This document shows, piece after piece, positions 40,795 through 51,100 of a DNA stretch of 64,000 nucleotides. The DNA lies in contig OY759218.1 of NCBI GenBank assembly GCA_963662175.1, positions 11,338,001 to 11,402,000 of the forward strand, given 5' to 3'. Source of the stretch: Aradus depressus (Eukaryota > Arthropoda > Insecta > Hemiptera > Aradidae). The position numbers were made by a program, and so were the translations under genes. The notes beneath the pieces were generated by a model. That model was not told where the DNA came from and did no database searches. It saw only the letters and a list, made by a program, of their open reading frames with translations. The number at the start of each line of letters is the position of its first letter. The stretch's first letter is position 1.

Positions 40795-43140
40795 GCCTTC
40801 ATAAACACAACTAGTATATCTATTATAAAAAACGATTCAACATGAAATAACACAACCCCTCTCACCCATCTTTTCTTAACACTCGGATGGTGGCGCTGCA
40901 TCTGGGAGATCCACCTTCAACATATTTGTAAATGAATTTGTCGTGCGCGGGCTGGCAGAGCCCTTCACCTATCTTACGTAGTGTAAACATTTAGTCTGGC
41001 CCAGTAACTACAGAGCAGGTGCTTCAGTCAGATCCTTCGCCAATATTAGTGCCTTCAGCGTAGTGCCATTGTTTGTTCTGAAGGCTGTGAATTGAGAATC
41101 TCGAATCTCTCGACAAGTCGAAGTCGAGTGCAAAGTAAATTTAAGCCTGGATTATTTATCTGATTTAATATGAAACAAATTTCCCGAATTTTTTGAAAAC
41201 ATTTAAGTTTAAAATTGCTGTAATACTGAAAAATTTAAAAATTGCCACTTATTAATTTTCAACAATAGAGTCGATTTTTTTATAAAGTTGTGTATATTTT
41301 TAACGAATGTTTTTATTTTCTCAGTTACGGTTTTTATTATATTGTTAATTAGGCCTATTTGTTCCTAATATTTTTGTTTTAAATTAGAAACCAGAGATAT
41401 TTGTAAAATACATGAAAATTATGTGATAACAATTATTTAGTCATTTTTAGTGCTAAGTTGAGTTAGCAAACAAAGTTTATTATGAAAGACTAATAAATAG
41501 TATATATTGTGTGATATGAATATGATATCACTAATTGAGATCCGTGCTTTTTTTTTGTAACTTTTTTAAAAATTGTTTGTATTAACAGTTTTATTACAAC
41601 CTATTTTGTGGTCATTCCTTCTTCACAAAAACAAAATTGCCAATATTTTTAATTAAACCGTTGATTTTTGATTGAGGATCTCACACATCCAACGCCACCA
41701 AGTATGTGACACAAATGGGCGCCTTCATATGAGTGTTAACAGGCGCCTTCTAATCAAGGACAGACACTTTTGAGAACAATTTCAATAAAAAAAAGTAAAT
41801 ATATTCTTAAAAAGTAAGCAAGTACAAAAAACGTATATTAAAAAAAATAAGTAGGTATATATAAAACTAAAAAATATCGCCCACTCAACCATATCTATAT
41901 ATAATCTGGGCACTACTGGGGTTTTAAATAGTATTTTCTCAACATAATTACAAAAAGCAGGCAAAATTGTAATTTTGCACATTAAAAAAATGCCTTCATA
42001 AACACATACTTTCAATAAACACAACTAGTATATCTATTATAAAAAACGATTCAACATGAAATAACACAACCCCTCTCACCCATCTTTTCTTAACACTCGG
42101 ATGGTGGCGCTGCATCTGGGAGATCCACCTTTAACATATTTGTAAATGAATTTGTCGCGCGCGGGCTGGCGGAGCCCTTCACCTATCTTACGTAGTGTAA
42201 ACATTTATTCTGGTATTTGTATTAACAGTTTTATTACAACCTATTTTGTGGTCATTCCTTCTTCACAAAAACAAAATTGCCAATATTTTTAATTAAACCG
42301 TTGATTTTTGATTGAGGATCTCACACATCCAACGCCACCAAGTATGTGACACAAATGGGCGCCTTCATATGAGTGTTAACAGGCGCCTTCTAATCAAGGA
42401 CAGACACTTTTGAGAACAATTTCAATAAAAAAAAGTAAATATATTCTTAAAAAGTAAGCAAGTACAAAAAATAAGCTTTTTTTTTTTTTTTATATTATTA
42501 TATATTAAAAAAAATAAGTAGGTATATATAAAACTAAAAAATATCGCCCACTCAACCATATCTATATATAATCTGGGCACTACTGGGGTTTTAAATAGTA
42601 TTTTCTCAACATAATTACAAAAAGCAGGCAAAATTGTAATTTTGCACATTAAAAAAATGCCTTCATAAACACATACTTTCAATAAACACAACTAGTATAT
42701 CTATTATAAAAAACGATTCAACATGAAATAACACAACCCCTCTCACCCATCTTTTCTTAACACTCGGATGGTGGCGCTGCATCTGGGAGATCCACCTTTA
42801 ACATATTTGTAAATGAATTTGTCGCGCGCGGGCTGGCGGAGCCCTTCACCTATCTTACGTAGTGTAAACATTTATTCTGGTATTTGTATTAACAGTTTTA
42901 TTACAACCTATTTTGTGGTCATTCCTTCTTCACAAAAACAAAATTGCCAATATTTTTAATTAAACCGTTGATTTTTGATTGAGGATCTCACACATCCAAC
43001 GCCACCAAGTATGTGACACTAATGGGCGCCACCATATGAGTGTTAACAGGCGCCTTCTAATCAAGGACAGATACTTTTGAGAACAGTTTCAATAAAAAAA
43101 AGTAAATATATTCTTAAAAAGTAAGCAAGTACAAAAAATA

Positions 43141-43190
<50 letters not shown>

Positions 43191-43384
43191 TTATTTATTT
43201 ATATTATTATATATTTAAAAAAATAAGTAGGTATATATAAAACTAAAAAATATCGCCCACTCAACCATATCTATATATAATCTGGGCACTACTGGGGTTT
43301 TAAATAGTATTTTCTCAACATAATTACAAAAAGCAGGCAAAATTGTAATTTTGCACATTAAAAAAATTCCTTCATAAACACATC
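40795..43384. repeat. Tandem array, 640-670 bp units
   Basis: TGTATTAACAGTTTTATTAC begins units at 41,578, 42,218 and 42,885, and a partial unit precedes them at 40,795-41,005. Units are almost identical. The main differences are poly(T) length (42,475-42,491; about 46 T at 43,143-43,188) and a 570-bp segment, 41,006-41,577, present only in the first. Each unit has an AT-rich half and a GC-richer core (GGATGGTGGCGCTGCATC, CGCGCGGGCTGGCGGAGCCC). Identical minus-strand frames of about 80 codons in the units look like by-products. Confidence 0.85.
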
Positions 43385-43740
43385 AAGGGCATGGGGAAAT
43401 AACAAGGTTTGTCACTTTTATCTCGAATGTGAGATATCGCCACTACAGTATACTATATTGAACATATTTCACGATCGCTACGGATTACAAAAAGATGGTT
43501 TGTTACTATGAAAACGGAAGCTAAAAATATGACATGCGGGGAATTGACATATACGGACTTTCAAACATTAAATTTCAGTTTTCTCAATTTTAACATCTGG
43601 TGACAAACCTGGTTCTTTGCCCGTGCTCTTCACATATTTTCAAAGCATTAATAAACACAACTAATATATCTATTATAAAAACGATAGCTAGTGAGACCAA
43701 TCTTCTTTTTTTTCAATACTGAAGTCTTCAGCTAATTTCA
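43385..43740. other. No gene recognised
   Basis: AT-rich spacer between the tandem array and the exon-like cassettes. A short stretch at 43,640-43,690 repeats the array's AACACAACTAATATATC. Confidence 0.35.
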
Positions 43741-43746
43741 ACATAC

Positions 43747-43838
43747 CTGACAAAGCATCAAACGGGTTGGGTTTTCATCAATATCACAAGATCTCACATT
43801 GATTGATTCTTAAAGAAAGATTTAAACTTTGATCTGAA
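43747..43838 (-). other. Exon-like cassette, copy 1
   Basis: 92 bp on the minus strand, from TTTTATTTTCAG/TTCAGATC to TTTGTCAG/GTATGTTG. The splice-site flanks equal those of copies 2 and 3, but the centre differs. In phase 0 it reads FRSKFKSFFKNQSM and stops. Confidence 0.4.
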
Positions 43839-44302
43839 CTGAAAATAAAAAATGCAAGTACAGGATTAATGACGAGAAATAGTGTGTTATCATTATAATC
43901 TTTAACGAGTACTTGAGATCGTACCGTCTCGGGACCATCGCCCAACGTCCCATCCAAAGGACAAAAACACGTAGATTGTTTGTCTGAAACTCAATAGAGA
44001 TTCTGAATCCTTATACTAAATTTCAAAAAATCTGATATAACTTCAAAGCTATTGAGAATCGTACCATAGTTTAAATGAACTTTTTTGCAGTGTTTGAGGT
44101 GTACTACAATCAACTCCCGGAGTAGCGACAGCACCTAGTAAAACACCCTGTATAGGAAACCACTGAACCGAAATTATTCCTGATTCCATGGTTGGTGATG
44201 GTCTAGGATGATTTCCAAGAACCACACCCCGACCACTTGGTGTGGTCGTCGACCATCTTGCCTACTAAAAAACCTTTATGTATTCAGCTAATTTCAACAT
44301 AC

Positions 44303-44410
44303 CTGACAAAGCATCTTCTGCGGTTCTGTTCTCAAAAGTGTCGGGGTTTTCTACAACATCACAAGATCTCAACGTTGTTTTTTATTGTAAGATCGCAATT
44401 TTGATCTGTA
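44303..44410 (-). other. Exon-like cassette, copy 2 (possible terminal exon)
   Basis: 108 bp with the same flanks as copies 1 and 3. In phase 0, the phase left by the exon at 45,085-45,357, it reads YRSKLRSYNKKQR and stops, so it could be a short basic C-terminus. All three frames contain stops, so it cannot be an internal exon. Confidence 0.4.
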
Positions 44411-44520
44411 CTGAAAATAAAAAAACATGTATAGGATTAATGACCAGAAAATAGTGAATAATGTTTTTGAAAAAGCTCACAGTCACCACATTTACTTTTA
44501 ACAAATTTTGTTATTTCTAG

Positions 44521-44568
44521 CAAGAAAGCCTCACGAAATTGCAAATCGATCTAAATAGGGAAATGTGT
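44521..44568 (+). other. Possible 48-bp plus-strand microexon, duplicated
   Basis: Bounded by TTTGTTATTTCTAG and GTAAGTAATA, phase 0, encoding QESLTKLQIDLNREMC. An identical copy is at 47,140-47,187 in the duplicated block. No other plus-strand exon near it was recognised, so it may be chance. Confidence 0.3.
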
Positions 44569-45084
44569 GTAAGTAATAATAGTTGGTTTAGTTATTGTGA
44601 CTACTATGGGAGTCCTAAATGTTGTCTACCCTAAATTTTTATTCATCTAGGGTAGGGGTCTTTAACGAGTACTTGACATCGTACCGTCTCGGGACCATCG
44701 CTCAACGTCCCATCCAAAGGACGGCGTGCTCGAAGTTTTTTCACCTCAGATAAAAAAAAAAATTAAGAGCAATATTACAGAGAGAAGAAAATAAACTGAA
44801 TAAATAATAATAGTAAGGCTAAGAGAATAAATAAAATAAATATAGAGTAGGCATGCAATGATGAATATAAATAAGTACACATAAGAAATGGAAGAAGAAA
44901 GAGTTCATCAATTATGTAAAAAAAAAATAAAATAAAAGCTCTGTTTCGAGTCCCTTTTCAGCCAAATCGGCCTAAGAAAGTGCGGGATTAGGGGGGAGGC
45001 TCAACTCAAAAATCCCCTGGTAAGTTACCCATAGTGCAAATCCCCTCTACAGGTTGTATATATGTAAATGATCTGTATATTTAC

Positions 45085-45357
45085 TTCTTCGCTGCTTTCT
45101 GGAGAAGGTTGTTCTTCCTCGGCGCTGAGAATCCCTTGAACAACAAAATCAAACCTAGTTCTTGTCAGTTTGATGTTTTCTTTACCGACAAATTTCATCG
45201 GTTTCTTGGACATCTCATCATCACATAAATCCTGGCCAGAGATGCAACAAGCTACTATTTGTAGTGCAGGATTTTCAGCGCATATGAAAGGCTCTATTTT
45301 TATAGTACGAAGATGTACATACTTTTCCTGGGAATTCTTACGGCTAAAATTGTCAAG
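45085..45357 (-). CDS. Unidentified protein-coding exon, 91 codons
   Basis: The minus-strand exon has acceptor TTCTATTATTTCAG and donor GAAGAA/GTAAATA, phase 0 at both ends, and no stop. It reads LDNFSRKNSQEKYVHLRTIK, then FICAENPALQIVACCISGQD, FVGKENIKLTRTRFDFVVQG and an acidic end (AEEEQPSPESSEE). I do not recognise the family. The frame fits an upstream cassette at 46,962-47,028 and a downstream one at 44,303-44,410. A possible reading is a small gene of three or more exons on the minus strand, ending near 44,371. No start exon was found between this and NBAS. Confidence 0.6.
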
Positions 45358-45474
45358 CTGAAATAATAGAAGAGTTTAGTTTTAATTCGTTTGTTAATGT
45401 TTTTTAATGAGGCACTAATGAAAACAATGACACAAAAAAAATATATATAAATAGGAGAGTCAGGGCGAATATGA

Positions 45475-45720
45475 GACAAGATAAAAAAGTCACGGTGGAT
45501 CACCTTTTGAAAAACTATATTGTTCGTCTGAAACTCAATAGATGTTGAGTTCAAACTCAGGGACTTCTGAATCCATATACTAAAAATGTCGATACATTTC
45601 ATTACATCAGGGTTTTTTATATTAGGTTTTTTTTTTGAGCTGAGGACCGATAAACTCATTACATAGAGCTCCCTCCCCTGAACCCCCCTTCGGTCGATTT
45701 CAATGAAATATAGGGGGGGG
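45475..45720 (-). repeat. ACTTCCCC-family repeat fragment with poly(G)
   Basis: AAAGTCACGGTGGATCACC, ACTAAAAATGTCGATACATTTC, CCCCCCTTCGGTCGATTTC, ending in about 25 G at 45,713-45,737. Confidence 0.55.
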
Positions 45721-45739
45721 GGGGGGGGGGGGGGGGGTA

Positions 45740-46157
45740 AGCTTCTTATTTAATTCTTTTGTTAGGTACTCTGTACCCAGATGCTATAGTTACTTTTCCA
45801 TACTTATATTTTATATGTACTCATATATGTGCCACTGATGACGCAACTGCATTGAAAACAGGTTTCTGGTTAGAAAAAAACAGTTGGAAGACCATGTCTT
45901 TTATTTTTATGTTAATATTTATTCCTGCTGACTTGTTACATTTCAAATTTAAAGCGAGCGCGGAAATTTAGTCCTCGCATACACTACCATTAATCTGATG
46001 TGATTCCAAAACAATTTGTTAACTTACTACATAAGTTCTATATGTTCGAAAAATGAGAAATCCTAGTGTTGTGGGCTTTAATAAATAAATAAATACAATT
46101 AAAGAAAACATGGAGATAATTCATCACGAATAACGAATATATTGCATTTTTTATATT
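45740..46157. other. No gene recognised
   Basis: AT-rich; no exon or named repeat. Confidence 0.3.
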
Positions 46158-46380
46158 TTTACTTCCTCACCTATACGAACAAAGGGGAAATATGTAATCG
46201 CTCAAAAATTCGATGAGGAGTTTTCAACGGAATTTCATGTTTTCCTAAAGTAGAGATACCAAGTATGAAAAAAAATTATGTTTGTGTATCTGTGAACACA
46301 ATTCCCGATAGACAAATGTATCGACATGGAATTTTATATTTGAATCCAGAATCCTCTAAATTGTTAGGAGGGGAAATATT
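46158..46380 (+). repeat. ACTTCCCC-family repeat, 5' part
   Basis: TTTACTTCCTCACCTATACGAA, GGAAATATGTAATCGCTC, TGTGTATCTGTGAACACAAT, ATGTATCGACATGGAATTT. Confidence 0.65.
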
Positions 46381-46404
46381 TGTATTTTTCCTAATAACTA
46401 TTAG

Positions 46405-46617
46405 TGTGTTTCAAATATAAGCAGTGCAGGCAAAGGCAAGTTTTTTAAATATTTTTCTACAGCTTGTTCTTCGAGTAATACTGTTTATTATTCTTAGTGC
46501 TTTCTTTTGAAGTCTAAAAATAATAATACTCGAGCCACAAGCTCCCCAATGTAATAAACCGTAATTGATTATAGAATGGAAATATGCATAATATAATGTA
46601 ATTAATGTTAAACACAT
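46405..46617 (-). pseudogene. LINE reverse transcriptase remnant, thumb region
   Basis: The minus-strand frame reads YYAYFHSIINYGLLHWG and FRLQKKALRIINSITRRTSC. This pattern follows the RT domain in CR1/Jockey-superfamily ORF2 (YxAxFHSxxxYGxxxWG, LQKKAxRxI). Isolated and short. Confidence 0.7.
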
Positions 46618-46716
46618 TACACGTTACACATTCCCTAAACGTATTTTTCAATAAATTAATGTAACATTTAGGAAACTGAATAAGATATATATATATCTTA
46701 TACAATAATATATATA

Positions 46717-46860
46717 CAGGGTGTTCTTTTTAGATGGCCCGGCTGAATTTCTCTTAAATCGATAACGTTATAAAAAAAAATAAAAAATACGTATTTAATA
46801 TTTTTCAGTTTAGTTTAATATCTCGAGTAGTTTTTGAAAAAAAAAAATTTGAAAAAATGG
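46717..46860. mobile_element. Solo terminus of a Tc1/mariner-type element
   Basis: CAGGGTGTTCTTTTTAGATGG, CCCGGCTGAATTTCTCTT and AATATTTTTCAGTTTAGTTTAATAT match, in inverted orientation, the intact right end of the transposon at 59,256. No partner end adjoins it. Confidence 0.75.
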
Positions 46861-46861
46861 C

Positions 46862-47692
46862 CCAGGATGATTTCCAAGAACCACACCCCGAACACTTGGT
46901 GTGGTCGTCGACCACCTTGACTACTAAAAAACGTTTATGTATTCAGCTAATTTCAACATACCTGACAAAACATCTGCTGCTCCTCTATTGAACTATTTGT
47001 TGAAGAAATGCTGCAGCTTGTATCAGAACTGAAAATAAAAAATGCAAGTATAGGATTAATGAACAGAAAATAGTGAATAATGTTTTTGAAAAAGCTCACA
47101 GTCACCACATTTACTTTTAACAAATTTTGTTATTTCTAGCAAGAAAGCCTCACGAAATTGCAAATCGATCTAAATAGGGAAATGTGTGTAAGTAATAATA
47201 GTTGGTTTAGTTATTGTGACTACTATGGGAGTCCTAAATGTTGTCTACCCTAAATTTTTATTCATCTAGGGTAGGGGTCTTTAACGAGTACTTGACATCG
47301 TACCGTCTCGGGACCATCGCTCAACGTCCCATCCAAAGGACGGCGTGCTCGAAGTTTTTTCACCTCAGATAAAAAATAATAGTGATAAAAAAAAAAAAAT
47401 GAAGAGTAATATTACGAGAGAAGAAAATAAACTGAATAAATAATAATAGTAAGGCTAAGAGAATAAATAAAATAAATATAGAGTAGGCATGCAATGATGA
47501 ATATAAATAAGTACACATAAGAAATGGAAGAAGAAAGAGTTCATCAATTATGTAAAAAAAAAATAAAATAAAAGCTCTGTTTCGAGTCCCTTTTCAGCCA
47601 AATCGGCCTAAGAAAGTGCGGGATTAGGGGGGAGGCTCAACTCAAAAATCCCCTGGGAAGTTACCCATAGTGCAACTCCTGAGGGCATCACA
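46862..47692. repeat. Segmental duplication, copy B
   Basis: Partner of 44,205-45,041. It differs by the diverged cassette at 46,962-47,028 and an extra AATAATAGTGATAAAA near 47,380. Confidence 0.85.
46962..47028 (-). other. Exon-like cassette, copy 3 (open reading frame)
   Basis: 67 bp, with the same splice flanks as copies 1 and 2. One frame is open throughout (SDTSCSISSTNSSIEEQQ...), ending in phase 0, as the exon at 45,357 needs. Best of the three as an internal coding exon. Confidence 0.42.
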
Positions 47693-48055
47693 CTGGGTGA
47701 TGAGGTGAGACGAGCCCAGTCTAAAGATATAGAGTGCCGCGCACTAATCGCCAAGCTGCAGGAGGCCCAAAGAGTTGGACCACTCACCGCCCAGGAGAGT
47801 CTTCTGCTATGACGATGGATCTCTCTTGTTCGAGAATAAGCAACATGGGACGTAGAGCATGAAGGAACGGGTGTTGCACGAGCATTTTACGAACATGTCG
47901 ATTACACGATATCCATAACAATAATCGATTTTACATTATTTAATTCTAATGTTATTGTTTTCCTAACGTCCCCCTTTTGTTTTTTTTTTCATAATAGTTT
48001 AAATATTAATGTCATTAGCTGTAAATTATGTGCCAATTATTCTAATATTGTAAAA
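47693..48055 (+). other. NBAS upstream region with a retroelement pol fragment
   Basis: 47,693-47,832 has an open stretch reading EVRRAQSKDIECRALIAKLQ, like the linker before integrase in LTR-retrotransposon pol (weak match). 47,930-48,055 is AT-rich and should hold the NBAS promoter and 5' UTR, but no clear core motif can be assigned. Confidence 0.4.
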
Positions 48056-48157
48056 ATGGATATTTCAACAACTGGTGATGGTGACATAAAAGATGCGAAC
48101 AGAGATTTATACGAATTATTTCTTTACGCTCAATGGAAGTTAGATCCAGAGCCTACG
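48056..48157 (+). CDS. Nbas: NBAS exon 1
   Basis: 34 codons from ATG, phase 0 donor CTACG/GTAAG. NRDLYELFLYAQWKLDPEPT corresponds to the vertebrate LYDLLVxTEWxxExE segment. Confidence 0.85.
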
Positions 48158-51100
48158 GTAAGAAAATAATACAGAAAAATGCCACGTATTCAAAAATGTA
48201 TTTGTCACTGAGCTATTCTAGCAGAATTTAGAAAATAATTTCATTGTATAAGGTGAAATAAAATGCTATGCCCCACAAAACCTAATAATGTACTTTATTT
48301 AGCCAATGGCTACTGGGAAATTATTATACAACCCAAGAATAAAAATAATTTTATTTAGCACATCACTTTAAATGTTTATATAAGTGACTTATTTGTTATA
48401 GTGGCTAATACTACCGCCGGAAGGACATTAAAAATTAAAACTCTGATGTTCACGAATATGGTTCATTGTATTGGCAACAGGGTTTCGTTCTCTCTTGTAT
48501 TTAACTGAAATCGAGGTGCCAATCGTATTTATGGGTCTGCTTGCACAACTCTCCGGATCCTCCTCTGAGTCACTTAAGGTAGTACACCTCAGGAAATGGG
48601 TCTGCACTAGCAACTTTAGTGTATCCCATTCCGAAGTTGTTTGATTTCCCTCCCCTCGAAAGTATTTTGTGGAGTTTGGATCCGGGAGATATGTAAGTCA
48701 AATATTGAGTTTTAGCCCAAACTGTCGATTGGCTTTGAAGGGAGAGTGAACATTTAATTAATTAATTCTTGATGGGGGAAGTACATAGGCTGTGATTCAT
48801 CGACGACATTTTTTAATAATTTATTTTTATATTAATTTTTTCGAAGGATCGTTCTTCTAGCAGTACTTCGTGGCTGCAGACGTTTCTTGACTTCTTTGAT
48901 GCTACTGATATTTTTCAACTTTGGGATTGGCCACTACAGCATATTTTCGAGTAAGTATTGCAACATTTCAAATAATTAAATATAATAAAAGAGAAAAATA
49001 AAAATACAAAAGGAATACAATGACGTCAGATCGGACTTGGGTTAAAAATGGAATGAGACCCATGGGTGAAGCTAGAGCTTAAAATCTTGGAGCGCTTGAA
49101 ACGAAAGGGTGTTCTGGTAATATACGATAATTAGAACCCGAACATGAGTCACAATAACTATCTTACAAACTCTAATAACTGTCGTAATGAATGTTCTTAA
49201 AACTAATTAATTAAACTAAGGATAACAATGTAAAACAAAACAAACAAACATAAGAAACGCTCACAACAACAACTTATATAAACACTGGAACAAAAACAAG
49301 ATGAAACCTTCCCATATCGGACAGAAGGAGAACTACAAGTTAGAAGGTTTGATGACTTGACGATTTCTGACAATGTCAAACTATTTGATCGTGTGTGGCC
49401 GCCTTAAGGACGACACCTATTGATTTTCCAGCCAAATCGGCCAAAGGGAAGGGGGAGAATTAGGGAGGTGGCTTATCACAAAAACTTTAATAACTGCCGT
49501 TTTAGTGAATGTATCGGCATGACATTATATAGTTAAAGTCAAAACCCCATAAGGGTTTTCCGCGGCATCGGTAGAAGGAAAGAGGAGACCAAAAGAGGGG
49601 GTCGATTCAAATTCCCTAATAATTGCCAATGTAACGAATGTATCGACAAAAAGTTTAGTATGATGATTCAGAAGTCACTATATAAGTCAAATATTGAGTT
49701 TTAGCCCAAACGGTCGATTGGCTTTGGAGGGAGAGCGAAAACGTTATTGATTAATTCGTGCTGGGGAAGTACATAGTCGGTTAAAGAAGGTGCGATTAAT
49801 AGAAGTTAATATTTATTTAAGCACTTATTGATTAAAAACAGGACTCACTTTAAGACATAAGTAGAAATATTTTATTCGTTAATTTATTTGTGTTTATTTC
49901 TTTGTTGTAGTTCCGCTTTGAACTTAAGTCCCTGGCAGCTTGCTTTGAGCAGTGATAGAAAAACTATAGCTATTTTGCAAGAATCTGTGCTTGAAATTCG
50001 AGTTTCACGGGATGACTTTGAATCCACCATTGGAAGAGCTTCAGGTATATTTATTTTATTATTACTTCCCCATCTATACGAGGTGTAGAAGAAGATATGT
50101 AATCGGTCAGAAATCGATAAGGAGTTTTCAACAGAATTTCATGTTTACCGACCGACCACCTGATTCCAAAAATGAAAAGAAAGCTATGTGTATGTCTGTG
50201 AACACGATAACTCCCGATAGAATATACGAAATAGTATATGTGTATCCGAAACCATCTAAGGACATTTTCGGCCATATGACCATAGGGAAGGGGTATTACT
50301 CATCTCTGGAGCACCGTCCTTCTTCCTACATTATAATTAGCCCAAGGTCCTATGGCACAAAAAGGTACCCCATCCAACACCTCAAATTTGAAAGGGGAAA
50401 ATGCTGGGAAAACATCCAGCCAGACTAGTAAAAATTTGTTAATTGATATTTTTAATGAATTTTTTTAATTAGCAAAAAAATGAATTTACTTTCTAAAACA
50501 CCGGCTTCAAATTTACACAATCTATGGTAAATAATGTATCGTTTTTGGAAAAATTTGTCTGGCTGACAATTTTTGTTAATTAATATCTAACAGACCTTTT
50601 CTTATAAATTACTTTTTTCATGAAAGTACACTTCATAACACCTCTTTGGTTTTTGTTTTAAAATAAATTCTCTATAGCATCGTCTCTCAAAATGTAATTA
50701 GATTGTTTTTTTAAAAATAGTTATTGACGAGAAATCCCAGTTCCGCAAAATAACCTGGTGTCCTGATTCTTCAATGATTGCAGTTTCCTCATTTTCTGAA
50801 GGTTATGTTAACATTTACGACCGCTATGGAATGACATTATTCAAAATTACTCTGGTAATTTATATTTACTTATTCGATTTTATTTTACTTCATTTTTATT
50901 TATTTATTCATATTTTTAATCAGTTTGTTTTTGGCTTATAACAGTTTCAAGAACTTGTTTAACCTTTGTATATTCAAATTTCACAAAAATATATACATTA
51001 TACAATCTTCAGATTACCTAAGCCTGTGACACCATGTCCCTGTCCTAGGGAAGTCCATTGGGGTTGAGAGGAAAGGTCTTGTTTTAACATAACAAATATT

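Larger units (their letters stand above)
44205..45041. repeat. Segmental duplication, copy A
   Basis: Matches 46,862-47,692 nearly base for base outside the cassette, from GATGATTTCCAAGAACCACACCCCG to AAGTTACCCATAGTGCAA. It includes an exon-like cassette, a SINE piece (minus) and a short ACTTCCCC-family piece. The SINE is shared, so duplication followed SINE insertion. Confidence 0.85.

Noticed and set aside
41782..42691. Repeated minus-strand frames of 80-90 codons (MCLLKVCVYEGIFLMCKI)
   Set aside because: The same frame recurs because the unit is tandemly repeated. It overlaps poly(A)/poly(T) tracts, and the third unit breaks it. Not a gene family.
40795..43384. CRISPR-like array
   Set aside because: Units are over 600 bp with no short regular repeats and spacers, in a eukaryotic genome; an ordinary tandem duplication.
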